From contig CAIYDQ010000323.1 of NCBI GenBank assembly GCA_903925075.1, positions 25,263 through 89,262 of the forward strand: a stretch of 64,000 bases of DNA. The letters are read 5' to 3'. The translations under genes and the position numbers were made by a program. The first letter of the stretch is position 1; each line of letters opens with the position of its first letter. The stretch comes from an uncultured Geobacter sp. (GTDB taxonomy: Bacteria > Desulfobacterota > Desulfuromonadia > Geobacterales > Geobacteraceae). The notes under the pieces are model-generated. The model saw nothing but the letters and a program-made list of their open reading frames with translations. It did no database searches and had not been told where the DNA came from. Shown piece after piece: positions 53,515 through 62,713 of the stretch.

Positions 53515-55560
53515 TCAGCATCGGTCGTCTTGCGGGCTGTACGCGCGGTAATGGCTGAAGGCCTCGCCGACCTTCTCCCGGATGACATCGTCATCCCAGG
53601 GCTTGTTCAGAAATTTGTAAACCGCGCCCCGATTGATGGCGTCGCTCATGGAATCGAGGTCGGCGTGCGCCGTGAGCATGATGCGAACCGTATCCGGATA
53701 GAGTTCCCTGACCCGGCTCAGGAACTCGGTGCCGTTCATTACCGGCATCTTCTGGTCGGAAATGACCACCGCCACGCGGTTGTTGGCCAAAAGTTCGAAC
53801 CCCTCGCCGGCGCTTTGCGCGGTGAGCACGCGGTACCCCTCCAGCAGGAACAGCCTTTGCAGCGCGGCGACCACGCTTTTTTCGTCGTCCACCACGAGCA
53901 GCGTCCGTTGCCGGCGGCCGTCATGGTCGGGGGGCGCGGGCAGGCGACGGTCCTCGGCGAGCAGGCGCTGAAATTCCCGGGCCGGCAGCGGGCGGCTGTA
54001 GTAAAACCCCTGCATTTCGTCGCAGCCGTGGGAGCGCAGATAGTTCAACTGCCCTTCGGTTTCCACCCCTTCCGCGATCACCTTCAAACGCAGTCCGTGC
54101 GCCATGGCGATGACGGCCCTGGCGATGGCCGCGTTGTCGGGGTCGCAGGTGATATCCCGCACGAAGGACTGGTCCAATTTCAACTTGTCGAAGGGAAAGC
54201 GCTTCAGGTAACTCAGGCTGGAATAGCCCGTGCCGAAATCGTCCATCGACAGACCGGTCCCCATGCGCTTCAGCTCGTTCAGGGTGGCAGCCGCCCTCTC
54301 CATGTCGTGCATGACCATGCTCTCGGTGATCTCAATCTCAAGAAAGCGCGGTTCCAGGCCGGTCTCCAGCAAGGCCAGCCCGATCAGGCCGGCGATGTCG
54401 CGCTGCCTGAATTGACGGGGCGACAGGTTGACGGCCACGGCCAGCGGCGGCAGACCGGCGTCCTGCCAGGCCTTGTTTTGCGCGCAGGCGGTTTTCAACA
54501 CCCAGGCGCCGATCGGCTCGATCAGCCCGGTCTCCTCGGCAAGGGAAATAAAACTGTCCGGGGCGGTCATCCCCAACTCGGGACTTTGCCAGCGGACCAG
54601 GGCCTCCATGCCGACGACGCGGCCGGAGCGCAGATCCACCTTCGGCTGGTAATGCACCAACAGCTCGTCATGCTCCAGGGCCCGCCGCAGATGCTTTTCC
54701 ATGGACAGGCGCGCCAAGGCTCGGGCGTTCATCTCGGCCGCGAAAAACTTGAAGTTGTTGCGCCCCTGCTCCTTGGCCCGATACATGGCCACCTCGGCGT
54801 GCTTTAGCAGCGTCTGCGCGTCCTCCCCGTCCCTGGGGGCGACGCCGATTCCTATGCTGCAGGTGACGAAGAGCTCGTGGTCGTTTATCGGCAAGGGCCG
54901 GGCCAGCGCCGCCAAAATCTGGCCGGCGATCAGCGAGGCGTTGTCGGCCACGGCCCTGCCGGAAACGACGGCAACGAATTCGTCGCCGCCTTGGCGCGCC
55001 ACGGTGTCTCCCGACCTCACGCATCCCGCCAGGCGTTCGGCGACGGTCTTCAGCAGCAGGTCGCCGACGTCGTGCCCCAGGGTATCGTTTACGAACTTGA
55101 AATTGTCCAGATCGAGGAAGAAGACCGCCACCTCCTGGCGGCTGCGATGAGACATGAGCAGCGCCTGACGAATGCGGTCGATGAGCAGGTTGTGGTTGGG
55201 CAGGCCCGTCAATCCGTCATGGTCGGCCTGATACTCCAGTTGTTCCTGATACTCCAATCGTTCCTGATACCGTTTGCGCTCGAAACCGATCGCGGCGTCC
55301 TCTATGCATCCCAGCGAGACCTCGGCGCGGGCAAATTCGTTAAGGGCCAGGTTTCGCAGGGGCCGGACCACCAACCACCAGACGAAGGGAGCGGCGAGGG
55401 CCAGCAAAAGAAGCGCGTCGGAAAAGTTTCGCACGTATTCCGGAGAGCCGGGGGGGAGCAGGCGCGGCAGGGCGAACATGACCAGGAGTTCGGCCAGGGC
55501 AACGATCAGCAGCAAGCCGGCAAAAAGGGGCAACGGTCTGGGTACGTTGGAAGATGACAT
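53515..55560 (-). CDS. TM-GGDEF-EAL-REC protein
   Basis: RQGGDEFVAVVSGR; VHYQPKVDLRSGRVVGMEALVRW; NLSPRQF; MDDFGTGYSSLSYLKRFPFDKLKLDQSF; REC LLVVDDEKSVVAALQRLF..VVISDQKMPVMNGTEFL. Confidence 0.9.
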   Translation of the reverse strand: MSSSNVPRPLPLFAGLLLIVALAELLVMFALPRLLPPGSPEYVRNFSDALLLLALAAPFVWWLVVRPLRNLALNEFARAEVSLGCIEDAAIGFERKRYQERLEYQEQLEYQADHDGLTGLPNHNLLIDRIRQALLMSHRSRQEVAVFFLDLDNFKFVNDTLGHDVGDLLLKTVAERLAGCVRSGDTVARQGGDEFVAVVSGRAVADNASLIAGQILAALARPLPINDHELFVTCSIGIGVAPRDGEDAQTLLKHAEVAMYRAKEQGRNNFKFFAAEMNARALARLSMEKHLRRALEHDELLVHYQPKVDLRSGRVVGMEALVRWQSPELGMTAPDSFISLAEETGLIEPIGAWVLKTACAQNKAWQDAGLPPLAVAVNLSPRQFRQRDIAGLIGLALLETGLEPRFLEIEITESMVMHDMERAAATLNELKRMGTGLSMDDFGTGYSSLSYLKRFPFDKLKLDQSFVRDITCDPDNAAIARAVIAMAHGLRLKVIAEGVETEGQLNYLRSHGCDEMQGFYYSRPLPAREFQRLLAEDRRLPAPPDHDGRRQRTLLVVDDEKSVVAALQRLFLLEGYRVLTAQSAGEGFELLANNRVAVVISDQKMPVMNGTEFLSRVRELYPDTVRIMLTAHADLDSMSDAINRGAVYKFLNKPWDDDVIREKVGEAFSHYRAYSPQDDRC

Positions 55561-55668
55561 GGCCGCTCCCCGCTCATGGTGTATTGTTTCGGCGCCGACC
55601 GACCATATCAGTTCCGATCAGTTTTCCACAAGTTAAATTGCTTTGCGGCGGCCTGGGGAAGGTCGCCC

Positions 55669-57966
55669 TCAAGGGGTTGCGGGGATGCGCACCGTAAAAG
55701 TGGAGCCCTTGCCCGGCTCGCTTTGCACGGCGATCTCTCCGTTGTGCTTCTTGACGATCTCAGCCGAGATGGAAAGTCCCAGCCCGGTTCCCTTGCCCAC
55801 CTCCTTGGTGGTGTAGAAGGCGTCGAAGATGCGTTGCCGGTCGGCAACCGGGATGCCGCAACCGGTATCGGAAATGGCGATACTGACCGAACCGTCCGCG
55901 AACCAGGTCCTGACGGCGATCTCGCCCTGATTGCCGACGGCGTGGGCCGCGTTGACCAGCAGATTCAGGAACACCTGGTTGAGTTGCTGGGGGTTGCAGC
56001 GCAGGAAGGGGATCTCGCCGTAATCGCGCTTGAAAGTGGCCACGTACTTGATCTCGTTCCAGACGATGTTCACGGCGCTCTCCAGGCAGGCATTGAGGTC
56101 GGCGTCGACCATGGCCTCCCCGTCGCTGTGAGAAAAGGTCTTCAGGTTCTGGACGATCGCGCTTACCCGCTCGGTCCCCTCGAGGTTCTCCTCGACCAGT
56201 TGCCGCATGTCCTGCAAAAGATAATCGACCTTGAAATGGCTGCGGCTGCGGGCCACCTCCTGCCGGACCTCGTCGGCACACCCCTGCTGCACGGCGCGCT
56301 CCAAAACGGCTATGAAGCCCTCCAGTTTCTCCGCGTACTTGCCGAGGGTGCTCATGTTGCTGCGGATAAAGCCGATGGGGTTGTTTATTTCATGCGCCAC
56401 CCCGGCGGCCAGTTGGCCGATGGAAGCCATCTTTTCGTGCTGGATTATCCGCGCCTGCATCTCCTTCAGCTTCCTTTCCGCCAGTTTGCGCTCGCCGATG
56501 TCGCGCATGAACACCAAGGCGCCGTGCTCGCCTTTGAACTCGAAAGGCACGGCCGACACCTCCGAATCCGCGATCGCGCCGTCAAGTCGCAGGCAGCGCT
56601 GTTCCCTGACCGGCACCGCTTGGTGCAGCTCGTTGAGCGTCGCCATGCGCTCCCGCAAATTGTCGCGGCAGTCCGGATGGAAGCGCTCCGCGACGGGCTT
56701 GCCCAACATTTCCTCTTTCCCTTTGGCGCCGAAAAGCTCCAGGGCGGCGCGATTGACATAGGAGAAACAGCCGCGGGTCTGAATGACGATGCCGTCCGGG
56801 GCGTGTTCCACCAGCAGCCGGAAGTGCTCTTCGCTTTGCCGCAGGGCCTCCGCGGACTGCAGGCGCGCGATTCCCAGCGCAATTTGATCCGAAATCGCCG
56901 CCAGGGCTCCCAAGGCCGCGTCGGTGAGCGGCTTGCGGGAGAACATGGCCATCACGCCGACCAATTGGTCCGCGACCACCAGGGGGTGTCCGGCGAAGGC
57001 GACCATCCCCTCGCGTTTAGCCCACTGCTGGTCGCCCACCCGGGGATCGCCGACCACGGCGTTGGTCAGATGGGGTTTTTTCTCCTGCGCTATCAGCCCT
57101 ATCTTGAATTTCCCCACCGGTACCCGGCCGTGGGGACCGTCGACATGGGTGTACATCCCGGCGCTGGCCTGAAGTTCCAGGACGTTCTCTTTTTCGTTCA
57201 AAAGCCAGATGCGGGCAAACGCCGCGTCGAGATGCAGGCAGATCGCTTCGGCGCAGCGCTTCAGGGTATCCGACAGGTTTTCGCCGGTGGTGACGGCCAC
57301 TCCCACCTCGGCGCCGAGGGCGGCGAGATGCATTCTTTCGCGCAGTTCCTCTTCCGCCCGTTTGCGTAGCGTGATGTTGTCGAAGACGGCGACGAAGCAG
57401 CCTCTTTCGGGACTGTAGACGCTTACCGAAAACCAGACCCCCAGGGGCTCGACATAGCTTTCGAATCGTTCCGGATTGCCGGTCGACGCCACTCTGGCAT
57501 AGGTCTCCAGCAATTCGGGATGCGACTCGCGCAGGCCCGGTATCACCTCGCTGACCCTTCTGCCGACCACGTCCCGCAGGCCGGTCAACTTTTGGAAGGC
57601 GGCGTTGACGCTCAGGTAGACGAAGTCGCGCGGCTCGCCTTCCCCGCCGACCATCCGGCAATACGCGTATCCCTCCAGCATGTTCTCGAACAGGAAGTGG
57701 AAGCGTTTCTCGCTTTGCCGCAGCACCTTTTCCGACAGCCTGAGCCGCGGCCGGGCGACCAGCCACCAGATGAAGGGCGCGCTGCAGAGCGCCAAAAGGA
57801 AAGCATCGGCGAAATTCTCCAGGCTCTTGCCGACGCCGGGAAGAATGTAGGGGAGCAGAAACATGATCAACATTTCGATGGTGAAGACGATCAGCAGCAG
57901 GGCGCCGAAAAGATAGAGCGTGTCGCGCAACAGTCGGCGGGGGAATTGCTGTTTCTTCTTGCTCAT
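55669..57966 (-). CDS. PAS-GAF-PAS sensor histidine kinase
   Basis: TM N-term; GAF region [91 protein letters not shown]. Confidence 0.88.
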   Translation of the reverse strand: MSKKKQQFPRRLLRDTLYLFGALLLIVFTIEMLIMFLLPYILPGVGKSLENFADAFLLALCSAPFIWWLVARPRLRLSEKVLRQSEKRFHFLFENMLEGYAYCRMVGGEGEPRDFVYLSVNAAFQKLTGLRDVVGRRVSEVIPGLRESHPELLETYARVASTGNPERFESYVEPLGVWFSVSVYSPERGCFVAVFDNITLRKRAEEELRERMHLAALGAEVGVAVTTGENLSDTLKRCAEAICLHLDAAFARIWLLNEKENVLELQASAGMYTHVDGPHGRVPVGKFKIGLIAQEKKPHLTNAVVGDPRVGDQQWAKREGMVAFAGHPLVVADQLVGVMAMFSRKPLTDAALGALAAISDQIALGIARLQSAEALRQSEEHFRLLVEHAPDGIVIQTRGCFSYVNRAALELFGAKGKEEMLGKPVAERFHPDCRDNLRERMATLNELHQAVPVREQRCLRLDGAIADSEVSAVPFEFKGEHGALVFMRDIGERKLAERKLKEMQARIIQHEKMASIGQLAAGVAHEINNPIGFIRSNMSTLGKYAEKLEGFIAVLERAVQQGCADEVRQEVARSRSHFKVDYLLQDMRQLVEENLEGTERVSAIVQNLKTFSHSDGEAMVDADLNACLESAVNIVWNEIKYVATFKRDYGEIPFLRCNPQQLNQVFLNLLVNAAHAVGNQGEIAVRTWFADGSVSIAISDTGCGIPVADRQRIFDAFYTTKEVGKGTGLGLSISAEIVKKHNGEIAVQSEPGKGSTFTVRIPATP

Positions 57967-58083
57967 GGCACCTTCCGGGTCGGACGCTATTGATGTTTCG
58001 CTAAAACGTTGACAGGAGCAATCGTGTTAAGCTAAGATTTAGCCAGTATAAAAGCGCGCTACATAGTGAAATAGAGGCAGGTT

Positions 58084-58926
58084 ATGCCGTTTAAAAAGCT
58101 GGGCGATATTTTAATTGAAAAGGAACTACTCAGCCGTATCTCAGTTGAAAGAGTCGTCGTCATGGCGAACAGGCTGGAGAAGAAATTCGGCGTCATGCTG
58201 GAAGAGATGGGGCTGATCACCGAAAGGGAGCTGGCTCAGGCCCTTGCCCAGCAGTACGGCTTGAAGCCCTTGTTCGACTTTGCCGACAGGGCTTTTCCTC
58301 CTGAACTCCTCAAGGTGTTTTCCGCGGAGGTGGCCTTGGAGAATATGCTTTTCCCGCTGCGCCTGGAAGGAAGCAAGTTGGCCCTGGCGACGGCGGACCC
58401 GACCGAAACCAAAATCGTGGGCAACATAGCCGCCAACAACGAGCTCTGCGTCTCCTTGTACGTAAGCAGCAAGAGCGAGATTAAAAAGGCCATCTGCAGA
58501 CACTACTTCGGCAAGGAATCGACGGAGCCGACGGAGAAAACCGTGCTCCTGGTCGAGGACAGCCCGGCGGTCTTGAAAGCCATGCAGGAGATACTGTCGC
58601 GGCACTATCGCGTGATCACAGCGACGGACGGCCTCGATGCCTATAAAGAGGTGATCAGCAAGAAACCGCACGTCGTTTTGACCGACATGGAGATGCCCAA
58701 GCTCAACGGCTTCGGACTGCTGTACGCCCTGCGGTCGGTTCCCGAGACCAAGCAGATTCCGATCATCCTGATCTCGGGTTCGGCCAGCGCCGCCACCGAG
58801 GCACAGGCGTTCGAAAAGGGTTTCTTCGACTTCATCCCGAAACCCGTGAAGGAAACGACCCTGTTGACCAGGGTCAAGCGAGCATACGAATTTTCGGTCA
58901 AGCACAGCCACCTGTTCCTGAGGTGA
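58084..58926 (+). CDS. MshEN/GspE-N-like domain fused to REC (paralog 2)
   Basis: MPFKKLGDILIEKELLSRISVERVVVMANRLEKKFGVMLEEMGLITERELAQALAQQYGLKPLFDFADRAF...; REC VLLVEDSPAVLKAMQEILSRHYRVITATDGLDAYKEVISKKPHVVLTDMEMPKLNG. Confidence 0.83.
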   Translation: MPFKKLGDILIEKELLSRISVERVVVMANRLEKKFGVMLEEMGLITERELAQALAQQYGLKPLFDFADRAFPPELLKVFSAEVALENMLFPLRLEGSKLALATADPTETKIVGNIAANNELCVSLYVSSKSEIKKAICRHYFGKESTEPTEKTVLLVEDSPAVLKAMQEILSRHYRVITATDGLDAYKEVISKKPHVVLTDMEMPKLNGFGLLYALRSVPETKQIPIILISGSASAATEAQAFEKGFFDFIPKPVKETTLLTRVKRAYEFSVKHSHLFLR

Positions 58927-58927
58927 C

Positions 58928-60397
58928 TCATTCCAGGGCGATTGCGACCACCCGGTTCTTGCCTCTGCGCTTGGCCTCGTAGACTCCGTCGTCGGCGCGG
59001 CGCACGAAATTTTCCACGATTTCCCCGGCGACGTACTCTGCGACGCCGATACTCACCGTGACCGCGATCACGGCGCCTGAAGACGTCGTCATCGGCGTGT
59101 CGGCGATGCTCTGGCGCAGACGGTCCGCGAGATTTACGGCCGGAGCGATGCCGGTTTCCGGCAGCAGCAAGGTGAATTCCTCCCCTCCGTAGCGATAGGC
59201 GGTATCCATGCTGCGCAGGTTGTTCTTGATCACGCCGGCGACGGCCGCCAGTACCTGATCGCCCTCCAGATGACCATAGGTGTCGTTGATCTTCTTGAAG
59301 TTGTCGAGATCGAACAACAACAGCGAGAGGGTTCGCCCGTAGCGTCGGGCGCGGGTGGTTTCGATGCCGATCTGATCGTAGAAGTGGCGCGAGTTGAAAA
59401 GCGAGGTCAGGGCGTCGGTGATGCTCATGGTCCGGTACTTTTCTTCGCTTTCCCGCAGCGCCTGCTCCACCAGTTTTTTCTCGGTTATGTCCTGCAGCGT
59501 CTCGATGACCCCTATCAGGTTCTCGTCGGCATCGAAAAGCGGCGCGGCGGTGAAGAACAGCCAGCGGCCGTTCTCTCCCAGGTGCTGAAAAAAATCCTCT
59601 GCTTCGAACGCTCCCGCGATCAGCTGCGACGGATGGAATTTGCCGTGGTAGAACTGGTCGATGTTGCTCTCCAGGGCGCTGTTGAGAATCAGATCGGCCA
59701 TCACCGGCCGCTCCGAGATGTAGAAGGCCCGCCACTGGTCCCGGGTGCCGACGACGTCGGCGGCGGCCAGAGCGGTGACCGTTTCGCAGGCGCGATTCCA
59801 ATGAGTGACGCGGTGCTCGCGGTCGATGACGAAGGTCGGGATGGAACTGCCGTCGACGATCTGCCGCAGCAAGTCCTTGCTTTCCCTGAGCGCCGCCTCG
59901 GCCTGACGGCTGTGGGTTTGATCCTGTATGGTCTCGATGCAGCCGACCACGTGTCCCGCAGGGTCCCTAAGCGGCGCGGCGGTGAAGAACAGCCAGCGGC
60001 CGTCGTCGCCCAATTCGGGAAAGAAATCGGATACCTCGACGCCGTTTTTCAGCAGGGACGAGCGCCGGTACTTGCCATGGTAGTAGGTGTCGAGTTCCTG
60101 TTCCAGGGTGCCGTCGACGATCAAGTCGGCCAAGGTCGGCCGCTCGCTGCCGTAGGCCCCCCGCCAATGGTTGCGGGTGCCGACCATCTCGTCGCTCGCC
60201 AACCCGGTCAGGTTGGCGAGCGCGAGGTTCCAATTGGTTATGACGTGCTCGCGGTCGATGACGAACATCGGAATCGGGCATTTTTCGATCCCTTCCATCA
60301 ACATGAAGCGGGAGGAAAAATCGTTCCAGGTCGCCTCTACCAAAATCTTGTCGCCGTGTGTCGGCGGCGGCTGCGATGCTTGCGACTGAGCTTTCAA
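58928..60397 (-). CDS. PAS-PAS-GGDEF diguanylate cyclase
   Basis: Two similar PAS units (CPIPMFVIDREHVITNWNLALANLTGL / SSIPTFVIDREHRVTHWNRACETVTAL); DALTSLFNSRHFYDQIGIE; YRYGGEEFTLLLPET. Confidence 0.88.
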   Translation of the reverse strand: MKAQSQASQPPPTHGDKILVEATWNDFSSRFMLMEGIEKCPIPMFVIDREHVITNWNLALANLTGLASDEMVGTRNHWRGAYGSERPTLADLIVDGTLEQELDTYYHGKYRRSSLLKNGVEVSDFFPELGDDGRWLFFTAAPLRDPAGHVVGCIETIQDQTHSRQAEAALRESKDLLRQIVDGSSIPTFVIDREHRVTHWNRACETVTALAAADVVGTRDQWRAFYISERPVMADLILNSALESNIDQFYHGKFHPSQLIAGAFEAEDFFQHLGENGRWLFFTAAPLFDADENLIGVIETLQDITEKKLVEQALRESEEKYRTMSITDALTSLFNSRHFYDQIGIETTRARRYGRTLSLLLFDLDNFKKINDTYGHLEGDQVLAAVAGVIKNNLRSMDTAYRYGGEEFTLLLPETGIAPAVNLADRLRQSIADTPMTTSSGAVIAVTVSIGVAEYVAGEIVENFVRRADDGVYEAKRRGKNRVVAIALE

Positions 60398-62184
60398 TGT
60401 TGTCGTCCTTTAGTTGCCGGCCGCTTTTGCTCGCCCAAAATCGGCGGCTCGGCGGCCGTCCAGCGCCGGAAGGCGTTGCGCCCGTCCTCCTTGGCCCGAT
60501 ACATGGCGATATCCGCTTTTCTCAGCAGGGTCTCTTCGTCCGCGCCGTCCTCGGGATAAACGGCGATGCCGATGCTCGCGGTGACGCGCAGCGGCCGCCC
60601 CGCGCAGGCGAAGGGGTGCCGGAACGCACTGAGGATCTTCCCCGCGACCAGATCGCCGTCCTCCCGGGAGACGCAGCCGGACAAAAGCAGCACGAACTCG
60701 TCGCCTCCCATACGGCAGACGGTGTCGCTTTTACGCGCCAACTCCCGCAGCCGGGTGCTCACCGCCTGCAGCAGCGAATCTCCGACGCCGTGGCCGAGGG
60801 TGTCGTTGATCTCCTTGAAGTTGTCCAGGTCGAGCATGAGCAGCGCGCAGCGGCTCGCGTTGCGGCCGGCCCGGGAAAGCGCCTGGGCGATGCGGTCGAC
60901 CAGCAGTACCCGGTTGGGGAGACCGGTCAACGCGTCATGGTAGGCCAGATGCCTGATCTCCTCCTGACGGCGCCTGCGCTCGGTCACGTCCCGCAGCATC
61001 ATCACGAAACCCGCCAGGCGGTTGAGCCGGTCCCGGATGCCGGTCACCCTGCCGTCGTAAAAACGCGGGCTCCCCTCCAGCTCGATCTTCAAGGGGAAGC
61101 GGTACTCCCCCCGCTTGAGCACGATCTCGCGGACCTTGAGCAGGCGCACGGGTACGCTCAGCCTTACGGCGTGCAGTTCGAGGGCCGAGCGGCCGATGGC
61201 TTCCTCCGCGCTGTAATTGAAGAGTTTTTCGGCCACCGGGTTGAAGTACTTGATCCGGTAATCGATGTCGGTGGCGACGATCGCCAGGTCGACGGAGGAC
61301 CTGAGAATGCCGTCCAGGTAGACGCTCTTGTCGAGCAGTTCCTTGGCGGTTTCCCTCAGGATGTCCTCCTTGTTGTTGAGCGACCTTTTCAGGGAGTCGA
61401 CGTACTGCACCTCCAGCCCCTTGACGACGTCGGACTGGGTGACGATCCCTGCGATCCTGCCGGAGTCGTCGACCACCAGCACGCGTCTGATGCCGTGCCG
61501 CTTCATGGTCATGGCCGCGCTTTCCACCGTGGAACCGGCGGCGACGGTGCGCACCGGGCGGGTCATGGCCTCCGCCAGCGACAGCTGGTCCAGATCGGCG
61601 CCCGCAGCCACAAGTCGGGTCGCGTCGCGCTCGGTGAGGATTCCCTCCGGCCGATCCCCCTGCGCCGCCACCACGCAACTGATGCGCCCGCCGGCCATGC
61701 GAGCCAGCGCCTCGCGGACCGGCCTGCCGGCTGCCACCGTAACCACGCCGCGGCTCATGATCTGCTCGATTTTGCGCAGTTCCACGAAGTATTCCAGCCC
61801 CAGGTGCTCGATAATGGCGGATTGGCTCAGCACGCCGACCACCTTGCCCCCCCGGTCCACCACCACGTGATGGCGGATGCCGTTGGTCAAAAGCAGGTTG
61901 TAGGCTTCGTAAAGGCTGAGACTGCCGGGAATGGTGACCACCGGGCTGGTCATAAATTCCCGAATCGGACGGCCGGCGAAGCTTACGCCGTAGCCGGCGC
62001 ATTTGACCAGGTCCCGTTCGGTGAAAATGCCGACCGGGCGCTCGTCTCCGACCACCACCAGACAGCTGATCCTGCGCTGCGCCATGACGGCGACGGCTTC
62101 GACCATCGGCGTGTCGGGGGTAACGGTGATCGCCTGCCGGGTGATCATCTGCCCAATCTTGACCCTGTGCATGGAGGCGCCCAT
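60394..62184 (-). CDS. Multi-CBS + PAS + GGDEF protein
   Basis: Four CBS-like units (VKIGQMITRQAITVTPDTPMVEAVAVMAQRRISCLVVV..; REFMTSPVVTIPG..; EQIMSRGVVTVAAGRPV..; AEAMTRPVRTVAAGSTV..); HDALTGLPNRVLLVDRI; MGGDEFVLLLSG. Confidence 0.88.
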   Translation of the reverse strand: MGASMHRVKIGQMITRQAITVTPDTPMVEAVAVMAQRRISCLVVVGDERPVGIFTERDLVKCAGYGVSFAGRPIREFMTSPVVTIPGSLSLYEAYNLLLTNGIRHHVVVDRGGKVVGVLSQSAIIEHLGLEYFVELRKIEQIMSRGVVTVAAGRPVREALARMAGGRISCVVAAQGDRPEGILTERDATRLVAAGADLDQLSLAEAMTRPVRTVAAGSTVESAAMTMKRHGIRRVLVVDDSGRIAGIVTQSDVVKGLEVQYVDSLKRSLNNKEDILRETAKELLDKSVYLDGILRSSVDLAIVATDIDYRIKYFNPVAEKLFNYSAEEAIGRSALELHAVRLSVPVRLLKVREIVLKRGEYRFPLKIELEGSPRFYDGRVTGIRDRLNRLAGFVMMLRDVTERRRRQEEIRHLAYHDALTGLPNRVLLVDRIAQALSRAGRNASRCALLMLDLDNFKEINDTLGHGVGDSLLQAVSTRLRELARKSDTVCRMGGDEFVLLLSGCVSREDGDLVAGKILSAFRHPFACAGRPLRVTASIGIAVYPEDGADEETLLRKADIAMYRAKEDGRNAFRRWTAAEPPILGEQKRPATKGRQH

Positions 62185-62241
62185 CAGCCGAAAGCCCCAT
62201 GCCCCGAGGCGGAACGCACGCAGAGAGACAACGGTAATTTT

Positions 62242-62655
62242 TCAGGCAAGGAGACCATGTTTTTTCAGCATCCCCCGCAGGTCTTCCGCATCGAACGGTT
62301 TGACCAGGTAGTCCGAGCAATCGCCTTCGAACAAGGCGTCCATCATGTCGTCGGCGGAGTGCAGCGCCGTGGCCATGACGATGATCGTCCTGTCGTCGGC
62401 CGAGACCCCAACGGAGTTCTCCATGGCGCGCATCCTCTTCAGCGTTTCCTGGCCGTCCAGAACCGGCATGACGATGTCGAGCAGCACCAGAGCATAGGGC
62501 GTTCCGTCCATCAAGGCCCGTTGAAAGTGCTCCAAGGCCTGTAGCCCGTTTACGGCCGCGGCAACGTCGTCGATGCCGCATTGCTCGAGCATGACGGCCG
62601 CCATCTGTAAAGCCACCGGCGAATCGTCTACGATCAGGGTTTTAATTCGTTTCAT
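62242..62655 (-). CDS. CheY-like response regulator
   Basis: MKRIKTLIVDDSPVALQMAAVMLEQCG...ALVLLDIVMPVLDGQETLKRM...YLVKPFDAEDLRGML. Confidence 0.87.
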   Translation of the reverse strand: MKRIKTLIVDDSPVALQMAAVMLEQCGIDDVAAAVNGLQALEHFQRALMDGTPYALVLLDIVMPVLDGQETLKRMRAMENSVGVSADDRTIIVMATALHSADDMMDALFEGDCSDYLVKPFDAEDLRGMLKKHGLLA

Positions 62656-62713
62656 GAACTCTCTCCGGCATCTTGCTGAAATCGCCGACCCGCCGCGGCA
62701 AGCGCCCGCGATC

